From Pseudomonadota bacterium (GTDB lineage Bacteria; Pseudomonadota; Alphaproteobacteria; Rhizobiales; Xanthobacteraceae), in NCBI GenBank assembly GCA_023387555.1, contig JAEWHY010000369.1:1-6026 (forward strand): a DNA stretch of 6,026 nt, in the 5' to 3' direction. The notes beneath the pieces are model-generated. The model made no database searches, had not been told where the DNA came from, and worked only from the letters and a program-made list of their open reading frames with translations. Positions 1 through 5,967 of the stretch are shown piece after piece. Every line of letters begins with the position of its first letter. Positions within the stretch are counted from its first letter, which is position 1. A program made the position numbers and the translations under genes.

Positions 1-467
1 CGGTAGAATTTCGGGAGGGCCGTTCCGCCGGGGTGGAGCGACGCGCGAAGGAGTTGCTGGAACTCGTGGGTTTGGGCGGATACGCGGACCGCTACCCTTG
101 GGAGCTCTCTGGCGGTATGCGCCAGCGCGCCGCGATCTGCCGGGCACTGCTCTCTGATCCATCGATTCTGCTCATGGACGAACCCTTCGGCGCGCTCGAC
201 GCCATGACTCGAGATACCCTGAATATCGAGCTGCAGCGCATCTGGTTGAAGACGCGCAAGACGGTTGTATTCGTGACGCACAGCATCAGCGAAGCCGTAT
301 TCCTTTCGGATCGCATCCTCGTGATGTCACCGAGACCCGGCAGCATCCTCGAACTGATCGAGATCAGAAGCTGCCGGCCGCGCAGTTTTGACTCGCGGGA
401 TTCTGCCGAGTTCGGCCGGCACAGCGCGCATATCCGTTCGCTGTTTGCCAGCATGGGAGAACACTGA
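1..467 (+). CDS. ABC transporter ATP-binding protein, nitrate/sulfonate/taurine (SsuB/TauB) type, 5' partial
   Basis: This is the C-terminal part of the cytoplasmic ATPase that powers an ABC importer of the NitT/TauT family. The frame is open from the left edge (first complete codon at 3), so the GTG at 33 is internal and the real start lies outside the window. Visible in order are the ABC signature LSGGMRQR followed by AAICRALL, the Walker B and D-loop stretch ILLMDEPFGALDA, and the switch-histidine segment VFVTHSISEAVFLSDRI. The Walker A and Q-loop are off the window. The signature and the DEPFGALDA form are typical of SsuB, TauB and NrtD ATPases. The stop TGA (465-467) overlaps the permease ATG by one base, which implies translational coupling. 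Substrate cannot be assigned: this family imports sulfonates, nitrate, thiamine precursors and aromatic acids. Family assignment is firm; the exact member is unknown. Confidence 0.93.
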   Translation, partial: VEFREGRSAGVERRAKELLELVGLGGYADRYPWELSGGMRQRAAICRALLSDPSILLMDEPFGALDAMTRDTLNIELQRIWLKTRKTVVFVTHSISEAVFLSDRILVMSPRPGSILELIEIRSCRPRSFDSRDSAEFGRHSAHIRSLFASMGEH

Positions 468-1267
468 TGCCGGCCTCCTTCCATAATGCCTGGCTGGCTA
501 CCAGCCGCGCCCGCATCCTAATCGCCGTCCTGCTCGTCTCATTTATGTTGTGGGAGGGCGCAGTTTCGCTGTTCCAGATTCCGCAATTCCTGTTGCCGCC
601 ACCGAGGCTCGTTCTGCAGGAGATTGCGCAGGCGCCAGGGTGGTTCGCGGATGCGACCTATTACACGTTACTTGCAACCATTCTCGGATTCCTGCTCGCC
701 GTCGTATTCGGCATCATGCTTGCACTCATGATCGCCTCTTCACGCGTCGTGGAGCAGACGCTCTATACGGCGCTCGTGGCTCTCAATAGCATCCCGAAAG
801 TCGCAATCGCACCGCTGCTCTTGATCTGGATTGGCTCCGGAATTGAGAGCAAGATTGTCATGGCGGCCGTCATCGCGATTTTTCCAATCATTGTGGATAC
901 GGCGCTGGGACTGCGCTCCGTCGATCCGGACACTCTGGACCTCGCTCGATCGCTCGGCGGCCGGACATGGGGGGTCATGCTCAAGATTCGCCTTCCGAAC
1001 GCGCTACCCAGCATGTTCGCCGGGATGAAGGTTGCGATCTCGTTCGCGCTCATCGGTACGATCGTTGGCGAGTTCGTCTCGTCGAGCCGTGGACTGGGCT
1101 ACATTATTATGACGGCGCAGAGCGAATTTCAGACTGCGCGCATCTTCGCCGCTCTCCTGATCCTTGCCGTTTCCGGAACCATTCTCTTCGTGATTCTCGA
1201 CGTGCTCGAGCGTGCATTGCTGCCTTGGCACGTGTCGCGCCGACGCGAGGAAATGGCCGCAGCTTGA
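467..1267 (+). CDS. ABC transporter permease, SsuC/TauC type
   Basis: This 266-residue inner-membrane permease partners the upstream ATPase. Hydrophobic segments lie at about residues 15-36, 64-91, 99-124, 128-149, 188-205 and 223-246, giving the usual six-helix BPD_transp_1 layout. The EAA loop that docks on the ATPase is clear at about 157-181: DLARSLGG, then IRLPNALP. Length is normal for SsuC/TauC/NrtB-like permeases. The ATG at 467 overlaps the preceding stop and has a GGGAGA ribosome-binding site at 455-460, six bases upstream, so this start is well supported. A periplasmic binding protein, needed by such importers, is not in the window and probably lies further left. Placement directly before a ring-cleavage dioxygenase suggests that the transporter imports the substrate, or a precursor, of that enzyme. 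This is inference from gene order only. Confidence 0.93.
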   Translation: MPASFHNAWLATSRARILIAVLLVSFMLWEGAVSLFQIPQFLLPPPRLVLQEIAQAPGWFADATYYTLLATILGFLLAVVFGIMLALMIASSRVVEQTLYTALVALNSIPKVAIAPLLLIWIGSGIESKIVMAAVIAIFPIIVDTALGLRSVDPDTLDLARSLGGRTWGVMLKIRLPNALPSMFAGMKVAISFALIGTIVGEFVSSSRGLGYIIMTAQSEFQTARIFAALLILAVSGTILFVILDVLERALLPWHVSRRREEMAAA

Positions 1268-1306
1268 ATCGAGCGGACCGCACCAATTCAACTATCGAGG
1301 AATGAC

Positions 1307-2410
1307 ATGAATAAAACGAAGACCGACGATGGTTCAAAGCTCGGCATTGTTGGGGGCGCCATTCTCCCGCACGCACCCCAGTTTCTGACGCTCCCGGACA
1401 CGGAGGATCACGACCAAGTCGAGCGATGCCGCGTCGCGATGCAGAAGGTGGGCGACGGCTTTCGCGCGTTGAAGCCGGACCTGGTGATCGTCATCGCCAA
1501 CCATCACGGAGAGGATTTCTCGATCAATTGCGTTCCGCCGTTCGTGATATACTGCGGAAATCGCGCAAACGGAGCCGGCAAGCACAGCGGTCCATGGCCG
1601 CTCGAAGGCGAGGCCGGCATGGAGTTGCTCGAACACCTCCTCGATTCCGGATTTGACCCTGCTTACACGCTCGATGCTGATATCGGCACCTCGTTCACAA
1701 TCCCTCTCGAATTCTGCGGCTATCCCAGGGACATGCCGTTCCTGGCTATCTTCGTGAACGCATACTGCCCGCCACAGCCAAAGCCGGAACGGTGCTTTGA
1801 GTTCGGAAAAGCCTTGGCGCGAGCCGTGGAACAGATGGGCCGGCGCGCGGTGATCCTGGCGAGCGGCGGGCTTTCTCACTTTCCTGCGACGCCGATGTAT
1901 CCGACGCCGGATCTCGAGACAGACAAGATCATTCACGAGAGGATGTGCGCAGGAAATCTCAATTACCTGCTGAGCTTCGATGAAAAGCGGCTTGACGCGA
2001 CGGGGAACGTCGAGTGTCGTTCGGCGCTCATTCTGGCCGGAGCGCTTGGCCCGGAACGCAAGCCCGACGTCACGGCATTCGAGCCGTCGTGGCATCACAT
2101 CTACGGCGTCTACGGCTGGACCAAACCGTATCAGCCCGACGCGTACCAGCCGTACTATCCGGCCATCGGGACCAAACACGTCGATCTTGCTCGCGCGATT
2201 TATGCTGTCGCCACGAACAAGGCGTCTTGCGAGATGTTTGTGCGGGATCCTCAGGCTTTCGCAAGCGGCTACGAACTTTCGGACGACGAGAGGGATCATT
2301 TGGCTCAACTCGACGAGAATGTTCTGCGCGAGCAGTTTTCAATCAATCCTATGATCACGTATTGGGCAAAGCTCGCGGTTGCGGATCACAGGAAGGGTCA
2401 GGACCGCTAG
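1307..2410 (+). CDS. Class III extradiol ring-cleavage dioxygenase with fused LigB-like and LigA-like domains
   Basis: This is a predicted cytoplasmic Fe(II) dioxygenase (367 aa) that opens a dihydroxylated aromatic ring next to its hydroxyl pair. The LigB-like catalytic domain covers about residues 12-270. Candidate iron ligands are His22 (ILPHAPQF), His67 (IANHHGEDF) and Glu236 (GNVECRSAL); His191 (GGLSHFPATP) matches the LigB acid-base histidine. A smaller LigA-like helical domain spans about 290-357, with FVRDPQAFA, a LSDDE turn and FSINPMITYW. Known LigB-LigA fusions include the gallate dioxygenases DesB and GalA, which from memory have about 420 residues, so this one is shorter. Protocatechuate-, methylgallate- or hydroxypyridine-type substrates are also possible. 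The ATG at 1307 has GAGGAA at 1297-1302. It follows the permease by 39 bases and precedes the hydrolase by 14, consistent with one operon. Domain call firm; substrate unknown. Confidence 0.88.
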   Translation: MNKTKTDDGSKLGIVGGAILPHAPQFLTLPDTEDHDQVERCRVAMQKVGDGFRALKPDLVIVIANHHGEDFSINCVPPFVIYCGNRANGAGKHSGPWPLEGEAGMELLEHLLDSGFDPAYTLDADIGTSFTIPLEFCGYPRDMPFLAIFVNAYCPPQPKPERCFEFGKALARAVEQMGRRAVILASGGLSHFPATPMYPTPDLETDKIIHERMCAGNLNYLLSFDEKRLDATGNVECRSALILAGALGPERKPDVTAFEPSWHHIYGVYGWTKPYQPDAYQPYYPAIGTKHVDLARAIYAVATNKASCEMFVRDPQAFASGYELSDDERDHLAQLDENVLREQFSINPMITYWAKLAVADHRKGQDR

Positions 2411-2424
2411 CCGGACGGCGCGAC

Positions 2425-3993
2425 ATGTCTGACGCATTGCTGCGCGCTGCCCGTAAGCCGATCTACGGCAAGACCGGCATGGTAGTATCCGGTCATCCGG
2501 CGGCCAGCCAGGCTGGTCTACGTATTCTGCAGAGCGGTGGAAGCGTAGTGGATGCGGCAATTGCGGTGTCCGCCTGCCTTACGGTGTTGCTAGGACACGC
2601 AACCTCGATCGGCGGCGATTGCTTCGCACTACTTCATAGCGCACGTGATAATCTCACGCGCGGACTGAACGCTTCGGGAGTCGCGCCCGAAGCCGCAACG
2701 ATCGAGCAGTACCATGCAGGAATCCCGCTTCTCGGACCCAAGGCGGTCATTGTGCCGGGGCTCGTTCGTGCGTGGGAGCGGCTGTATCACAAATCAGGGA
2801 AGCTGCCGTGGTCGTCGCTGTTCGATGCAGCGATTGAGTTTGCGGAAAGCGCACCAATTGCCGCTGTGCTGGCGGAGCGTATTGAGGCTCACCGCGAGCA
2901 AATCCTTGCCGACCCCGGTTCGCGGCAGATCTTCCTGCGCGATGATGCGCCAATCGAAAATGGTGAGCTGTTCCGGCAGGCCGCCTTGGCTCGGACCTTG
3001 AGGGCCATTGCTGATCGCGGCGCCGACGAATTCTATATCGGCGACACCGCGCGCATGATCGCAAGCTGTTTTGCAAAGTGCGGTGGTCTTTTGACGGCCA
3101 GCGATCTCGCAGCCTACCAGCCGCAGTGGGTTGACCCGATTGACACCACCTATCGCGGTCACAAGGTGGCGGTGATGCCGCCAAACTCGTACGGCGTTCT
3201 GCTGCTGATGCAATTGAATGGCCTTTCCGCAATCCCAAGTGAAGATTTGGCGAAGCGGGTGCCGTATCGCATGGCCTGCCAGATTGCCGCGATGCAGGAG
3301 GCCTTTCGGCAAGGCGTCGATATGATTGCCGATCCCGCGCGTTGCGAGGGAAGCGTCGCGAAGCTGCTGAGCGAACCGGCCACGCTGGACATGCAAAACG
3401 CCGTGCTGGCGACGGCCAGTGGGCCGTCCGTGCCGAACAGGGGCGGCACATCATGCCTGTTGATTGCGGACTCCGAGGGCAATGCCATTAACGTGGTTCA
3501 GAGCGTGTTCCATGTGTTCGGATCTCAGTTCGTTGAACCGCAAACGGGCATCGTATTCAATAACCGCATGAGCGGGTTTACGTCGAATCCCGAGAGTCTG
3601 AACTGTGTTGGGCCGGGGCTGCGCCCGCCTCACACCCTGTGCCCTGTCATGGTAAAGCGCGGAGGTCGGTTACGCTACGTGCTGGCCAGCCCGGGAGGGC
3701 TGAGCCAGACACTCACGAATGTGCAAGTGATCAATCAACTGGTCGATTGCGGTCACGACGTCTCCACAGCGGTGGAATCTCCGCGCTGGTGCAACACCCT
3801 CTCAGGAGAGTTGCTGATAGAGCCGGAATTCTCGGATGAAGTCGTACGGCAACTGAAGGAATCTGGTCACCCCGTATCCCGGAAGGCCGATCCCTACTAC
3901 TATGGTTCCGCGAAGGCGATCGAGTATCTTCCGAGCGGCCTTATCACAGGCGCAGCTGATCATAGACGGGAGGCGTATGCAGCTGGCATATAG
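2425..3993 (+). CDS. Gamma-glutamyltransferase-fold Ntn hydrolase, probably an amidohydrolase (HpxW-like)
   Basis: This 522-residue enzyme belongs to the gamma-glutamyltransferase superfamily, whose precursors self-cleave before a Thr that becomes the nucleophile. The predicted nucleophile is Thr342 in RGGTSCLL, giving chains of about 341 and 181 residues. Other family marks are GMVVSGHPAASQAG (18-31), SIGGD (61-65), VPGLVRAW, and the oxyanion-hole pair Gly424-Gly425 in ASPGGLSQ. There is no signal peptide, so it should be cytoplasmic, unlike classical secreted GGTs. Residues that hold the gamma-glutamyl group in E. coli GGT appear replaced: the Arg position is Ser84 (ASGVAP), the MDD motif is MSG (382-384), and the Ser-Ser pair is His403-Thr404 (PPHTLCP). 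QSVFHVFGS and PHTL are closer to oxamate amidohydrolase-like members, so amide hydrolysis is more likely than glutathione turnover. The frame is open upstream inside the dioxygenase, but ATG 2425 fits the domain start; its ribosome-binding site is weak. Confidence 0.87.
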   Translation: MSDALLRAARKPIYGKTGMVVSGHPAASQAGLRILQSGGSVVDAAIAVSACLTVLLGHATSIGGDCFALLHSARDNLTRGLNASGVAPEAATIEQYHAGIPLLGPKAVIVPGLVRAWERLYHKSGKLPWSSLFDAAIEFAESAPIAAVLAERIEAHREQILADPGSRQIFLRDDAPIENGELFRQAALARTLRAIADRGADEFYIGDTARMIASCFAKCGGLLTASDLAAYQPQWVDPIDTTYRGHKVAVMPPNSYGVLLLMQLNGLSAIPSEDLAKRVPYRMACQIAAMQEAFRQGVDMIADPARCEGSVAKLLSEPATLDMQNAVLATASGPSVPNRGGTSCLLIADSEGNAINVVQSVFHVFGSQFVEPQTGIVFNNRMSGFTSNPESLNCVGPGLRPPHTLCPVMVKRGGRLRYVLASPGGLSQTLTNVQVINQLVDCGHDVSTAVESPRWCNTLSGELLIEPEFSDEVVRQLKESGHPVSRKADPYYYGSAKAIEYLPSGLITGAADHRREAYAAGI

Positions 3994-4002
3994 CCGGCGG
4001 CA

Positions 4003-4770
4003 TCAAGGCCGCGATCGTTTGCTGCTTCCGGTCCGGACCTTCGTATTACGCGTCCTGGGCTTGGGAGGCGCTGGGCGGTTGTGATCGTTGTCTTTGAGGC
4101 TGCCTCTCTTCTGCACGGTAGTCGAAGCGGCCGGTCCGGTGCCCGTGATATGGTTCAATACGAGGAGGGCAGCGCGCGACGTATGTCGCAGCATTGCGGC
4201 AGCTGCACCATCAGCATCTTTGGCCAAAATAGCGTCGAGCAACGCCCGGTGCTCAGCCTGAGAATTCTCTATCTCGAAGAAGACGCGCGAGCGAAATGGC
4301 AAGAGTTGTTGTCGCAGGTCGCGTGCGATGTTTCGCAATGTGTCGTTGTGAGCGCCCGCATATATGGTGTCGTGAAACGCATCATTGATGAGGGCGTACT
4401 TTTCGTAATCCGGCTTGCGAGCGAGGATGGTCGCTTCCCCGTGGATTGCTTCCAACCTGGCGCGCTCGGTGATGCCCGCGCGGAGGGCACACAGACGCGC
4501 ACAAAGCGCTTCGATTTCGCTGAATGCTTCGTAGGCGTCCTGCAGTTTGCCGCGATCGATTGAGGAAACCGAAAAGCCACGTCGCGGGGCAAACTCCACC
4601 AGGCGGCTGGCCGCAAGGTGACGCAAAGCATCGCGGACTGGTGTTCGCGATACTTTGAAACGCTTGGCAATGGACTGCTCATCGAGACGTGTACCCGGTC
4701 CCAAAGCGCCGGACACGATATCCACGATCAGTTTCTTCGCTATCTCTTGTGACAAAGTCACGGAAGACAC
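4003..4770 (-). CDS. GntR-family transcriptional regulator, FCD (FadR) subfamily
   Basis: This 255-residue DNA-binding regulator probably controls the convergent catabolic operon and itself. The winged helix-turn-helix occupies about residues 6-70, with PGTRLDEQSIAKRFKVSRT then PVRDALRHL and the wing RRGFSV. The FCD ligand-binding domain spans about 77-205. Its predicted metal/effector site is Asn129, His133 (NDAFH), His174 (AEHRALLDAI) and His196 (MLRHTSRA), the Asn variant of the common Asp-x3-His motif. Members of this subfamily usually respond to organic acids that are substrates or intermediates of neighbouring genes. The start is GTG (4768-4770), supported by GAGGAG on the reverse strand at 4777-4782, six bases upstream. 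A basic, proline-rich tail of about 35 residues follows the FCD domain and looks disordered. The stop lies nine bases from the stop of the convergent hydrolase gene. Family firm; target and effector are inferred. Confidence 0.92.
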   Translation of the reverse strand: MSSVTLSQEIAKKLIVDIVSGALGPGTRLDEQSIAKRFKVSRTPVRDALRHLAASRLVEFAPRRGFSVSSIDRGKLQDAYEAFSEIEALCARLCALRAGITERARLEAIHGEATILARKPDYEKYALINDAFHDTIYAGAHNDTLRNIARDLRQQLLPFRSRVFFEIENSQAEHRALLDAILAKDADGAAAAMLRHTSRAALLVLNHITGTGPAASTTVQKRGSLKDNDHNRPAPPKPRTRNTKVRTGSSKRSRP

Positions 4771-4776
4771 GGCGAG

Positions 4777-4782
4777 CTCCTC
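4777..4782 (-). promoter_or_regulatory. Ribosome-binding site that fixes the GTG start of the GntR regulator
   Basis: Reading the reverse strand, GAGGAG stands six bases before the GTG at 4768-4770. No ATG lies near this point, and the winged-helix domain begins only a few residues in, so this site decides the start. Confidence 0.7.
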
Positions 4783-4801
4783 GCGTTCGGTGAAATCAGA
4801 G

Positions 4802-4822
4802 AATGATCATTAATGCAATGAT
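4802..4822 (-). promoter_or_regulatory. Candidate operator: AATGAT inverted repeats upstream of the GntR gene
   Basis: This A/T-rich stretch in otherwise GC-rich DNA lies 32-52 bases upstream of the GTG of the regulator. It contains a perfect palindrome AATGATCATT (4802-4811) and a second inverted repeat, ATCATT (4806-4811), AATGC spacer, AATGAT (4817-4822). There are thus three half-sites, two sharing bases. Short palindromes with a central A/T-rich core are the usual targets of FCD-type GntR dimers, and autoregulation is common in the family. On the reverse strand, TTGAAA at 4824-4829 could be a -35 element, but no good -10 is seen at normal spacing. The repeats are seen directly; binding by this regulator is inference. 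Confidence 0.45.
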
Positions 4823-5083
4823 ATTTCAAGCGAAAACCGGCCTGATACGACGCTGCGTCGGGAGCTTGTTGGGGCGCATTGTTGCGCAAATTGGCTTTTC
4901 ACCTTCGGCTTCGATCGTGCGCGGTACGGGCAGCGGACGATGAACATACTCGTCGGCTACCGGTCGGTAGACCGCCAGCTTACAAGTGTCTTCAAGGGCC
5001 CGCAGCGCTGCTGTCTCGTCTGGTCGACGCGGGTCGATGTGCTTCTGGTCGCCTAGCCGATTCTCTGGCTGGGAGGAGCGCAA
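4823..5083. other. Stretch without an intact gene between the GntR promoter and the nuclease-like frame
   Basis: No convincing complete gene is seen on either strand. The reverse strand holds an open frame after the TGA at 5084-5086, beginning with TTG at 5083 and ending at 4826. Its middle part matches the C-terminal portion of acyl-CoA ligases and is treated here as part of a pseudogene. The part next to the regulator (about 4823-4890) contains only the putative TTGAAA box and no other recognisable signal. No tRNA or clear terminator hairpin was noticed. Confidence 0.5.
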
Positions 5084-5407
5084 TCAATGAAGGATGCAAA
5101 GTTTTCGGACGCCTAGAAGGCGTTCATTCTGAAGCAGGGTTCTGACGAGATTCCGGTTGGCGGACAAGCGCAACATGCGCGATGGAAGCGGTGCGATTGC
5201 GGTCTGCGCAACCGCCCGATGATTTGTGATCGCGATTTCGAGATCGATCTGATTGAATATGGATTCCACCGCGGTTAGCGTTGCCCTGCGCATCCATGCG
5301 CGCGAGATCGACGGTGCGAAACAAGCCGTCCCCGGTGAAACTGGCATTCGTCGCACATGCAATTCGCCCTGTTCGCCGGGAGGGAGAGCGTTGAAGTCGG
5401 CATCCGA
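4895..5407 (-). pseudogene. Decayed remnant of an AMP-dependent acyl-CoA ligase (C-terminal region)
   Basis: Pieces of the adenylate-forming acyl-CoA synthetase family appear in the right order but in different reverse-strand frames. At about 5389-5351, ALPPGEQGELHVR matches the usual LPPGE-GEL-VRG stretch. At 5354-5280, in another frame, NASFTGDGLFRTVDLARMD matches the family motif DGWFRTGDLARMD. Back in the first frame, ESIFNQIDLE (5266 down) and ITNHRAVAQTAIA (to about 5171) resemble the GGE-IS-IDLE and HPAVAEAAV segments. After a TGA at 5084-5086, ALRALE, LAVYRPVADEYV and LPVPRT with a following GEK (5020-4895) resemble the C-terminal LA-YK-P, FVD-LP-T-GK segment. The distances between blocks are shorter than in intact enzymes, pointing to internal deletions as well as frameshifts. 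The intact enzyme activates a carboxylic acid with ATP and CoA. The second block is the strongest match; 5020-5171 shows no recognisable ligase sequence. Confidence 0.6.
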
Positions 5408-5956
5408 CTGCTCGGTGTCGATCAGTTTCGCTTTTGCACTCTCGAGGAAATCTGCGGCTAGTTTCGCCCACATGCTTGTGGACGCGTCACTTGGCAGAAG
5501 GGCATAAACCATGCGCCACTCGAGGTGGATGGTCCCGGTGAGCGTAGGTGTCGAGCGTCGCGGTGTGATGGAAACCGCGATAACGGATCGAAAGCCTACA
5601 CGTTCCGCCGTGCCCCGATGACTTTCAATTTGAGCCGCTTGAAGGACGGCAAGGATTTTCGTTTCGATAAAGTCGTGCCAGTCGGCATCAAAAATCCAGC
5701 CATCCGGAATGCCTCGTCGATCGAGTTCGATCTCGTCGCTTGGTTCCGCTTCCCTCGGAAACCGTTGCTCGAGAACTGAAAGCGTTTTGACGGCGACGGG
5801 ACGTTTTGCATCTATAAGCTCGCTAAGGAACAGTTCGAGTAGTGTCCGGTCCTCATTGAGCGCCGCAAGCGTGCGAAGAAGGCGTCTGCCGCAGGTTCGA
5901 AGACCCTGCGAAGTCGCATCAATCTGGACCACAAAAGTGCTGGTGGATCCGATCAC
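5084..5956 (-). CDS. PD-(D/E)XK nuclease-like protein with aberrant C-terminus; may extend past the window edge
   Basis: The first 183 or so of its 290 residues look like a PD-(D/E)XK nuclease. A helical start contains LLELFLSEL (39-47). The catalytic core follows: Pro84-Asp85 in GIPDGWIFD, then Glu98-Thr99-Lys100 in FIETKI, 12 residues apart. After the core come QIESHRGTAERVGF (109-122), the strand SVIAVSITPRR, and IHLEWRMVYALL (143-154) with a helix ending at KAKLIDTEQ. This layout is seen in uncharacterised bacterial nuclease families, some linked to restriction or phage defence. From about Ser184 the frame enters acyl-CoA ligase remnant sequence, so the last 105 or so residues are probably not native nuclease. 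Start GTG 5956 has GGAG seven bases upstream, but the frame stays open to the window edge (6026), so a start further upstream is possible. Domain call moderate; whether the protein is functional is unknown. Confidence 0.5.
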   Translation of the reverse strand: MIGSTSTFVVQIDATSQGLRTCGRRLLRTLAALNEDRTLLELFLSELIDAKRPVAVKTLSVLEQRFPREAEPSDEIELDRRGIPDGWIFDADWHDFIETKILAVLQAAQIESHRGTAERVGFRSVIAVSITPRRSTPTLTGTIHLEWRMVYALLPSDASTSMWAKLAADFLESAKAKLIDTEQSDADFNALPPGEQGELHVRRMPVSPGTACFAPSISRAWMRRATLTAVESIFNQIDLEIAITNHRAVAQTAIAPLPSRMLRLSANRNLVRTLLQNERLLGVRKLCILH

Positions 5957-5963
5957 GGGTGTT

Positions 5964-5967
5964 CTCC
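5964..5967 (-). promoter_or_regulatory. Possible ribosome-binding site for the nuclease-like gene
   Basis: On the reverse strand, GGAG lies seven bases before the GTG at 5954-5956. It is the main argument for that start, but the same frame has no stop out to 6026, so it does not rule out a longer protein. Confidence 0.35.

Noticed and set aside
1268..1306. Separate promoter for the dioxygenase gene in the 39-base gap
   Set aside because: The gap shows only a ribosome-binding site (GAGGAA); there is no room for, or sign of, a -35/-10 pair, so read-through from the transporter genes is more likely.
1334..2308. Long open frame on the reverse strand opposite the dioxygenase gene
   Set aside because: It is Arg-rich, shows no family motif, and lies wholly antisense to a gene with clear catalytic motifs. 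Long antisense frames are expected in GC-rich DNA.
2014..2424. N-terminal extension of the hydrolase frame, open back to an ATG at 2014
   Set aside because: The extension lies within the dioxygenase coding sequence, has low-complexity Arg/Ser-rich content, and the GGT fold starts just after the ATG at 2425.
3997..4012. Hairpin GCGGC-atcaag-GCCGC between the convergent genes as a bidirectional terminator
   Set aside because: The stem has only five base pairs and is followed by a very short T run on one strand and none on the other, so it is too weak to call.
4081..4563. Forward open frame opposite the GntR gene
   Set aside because: It is antisense to a well-supported winged-helix/FCD regulator and has no recognisable domain.
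4879..5145. Forward open frame of 88 codons in the region without intact genes
   Set aside because: Composition is Arg/Ala/Gly-rich without motifs, and the opposite strand gives a better explanation as ligase remnant.
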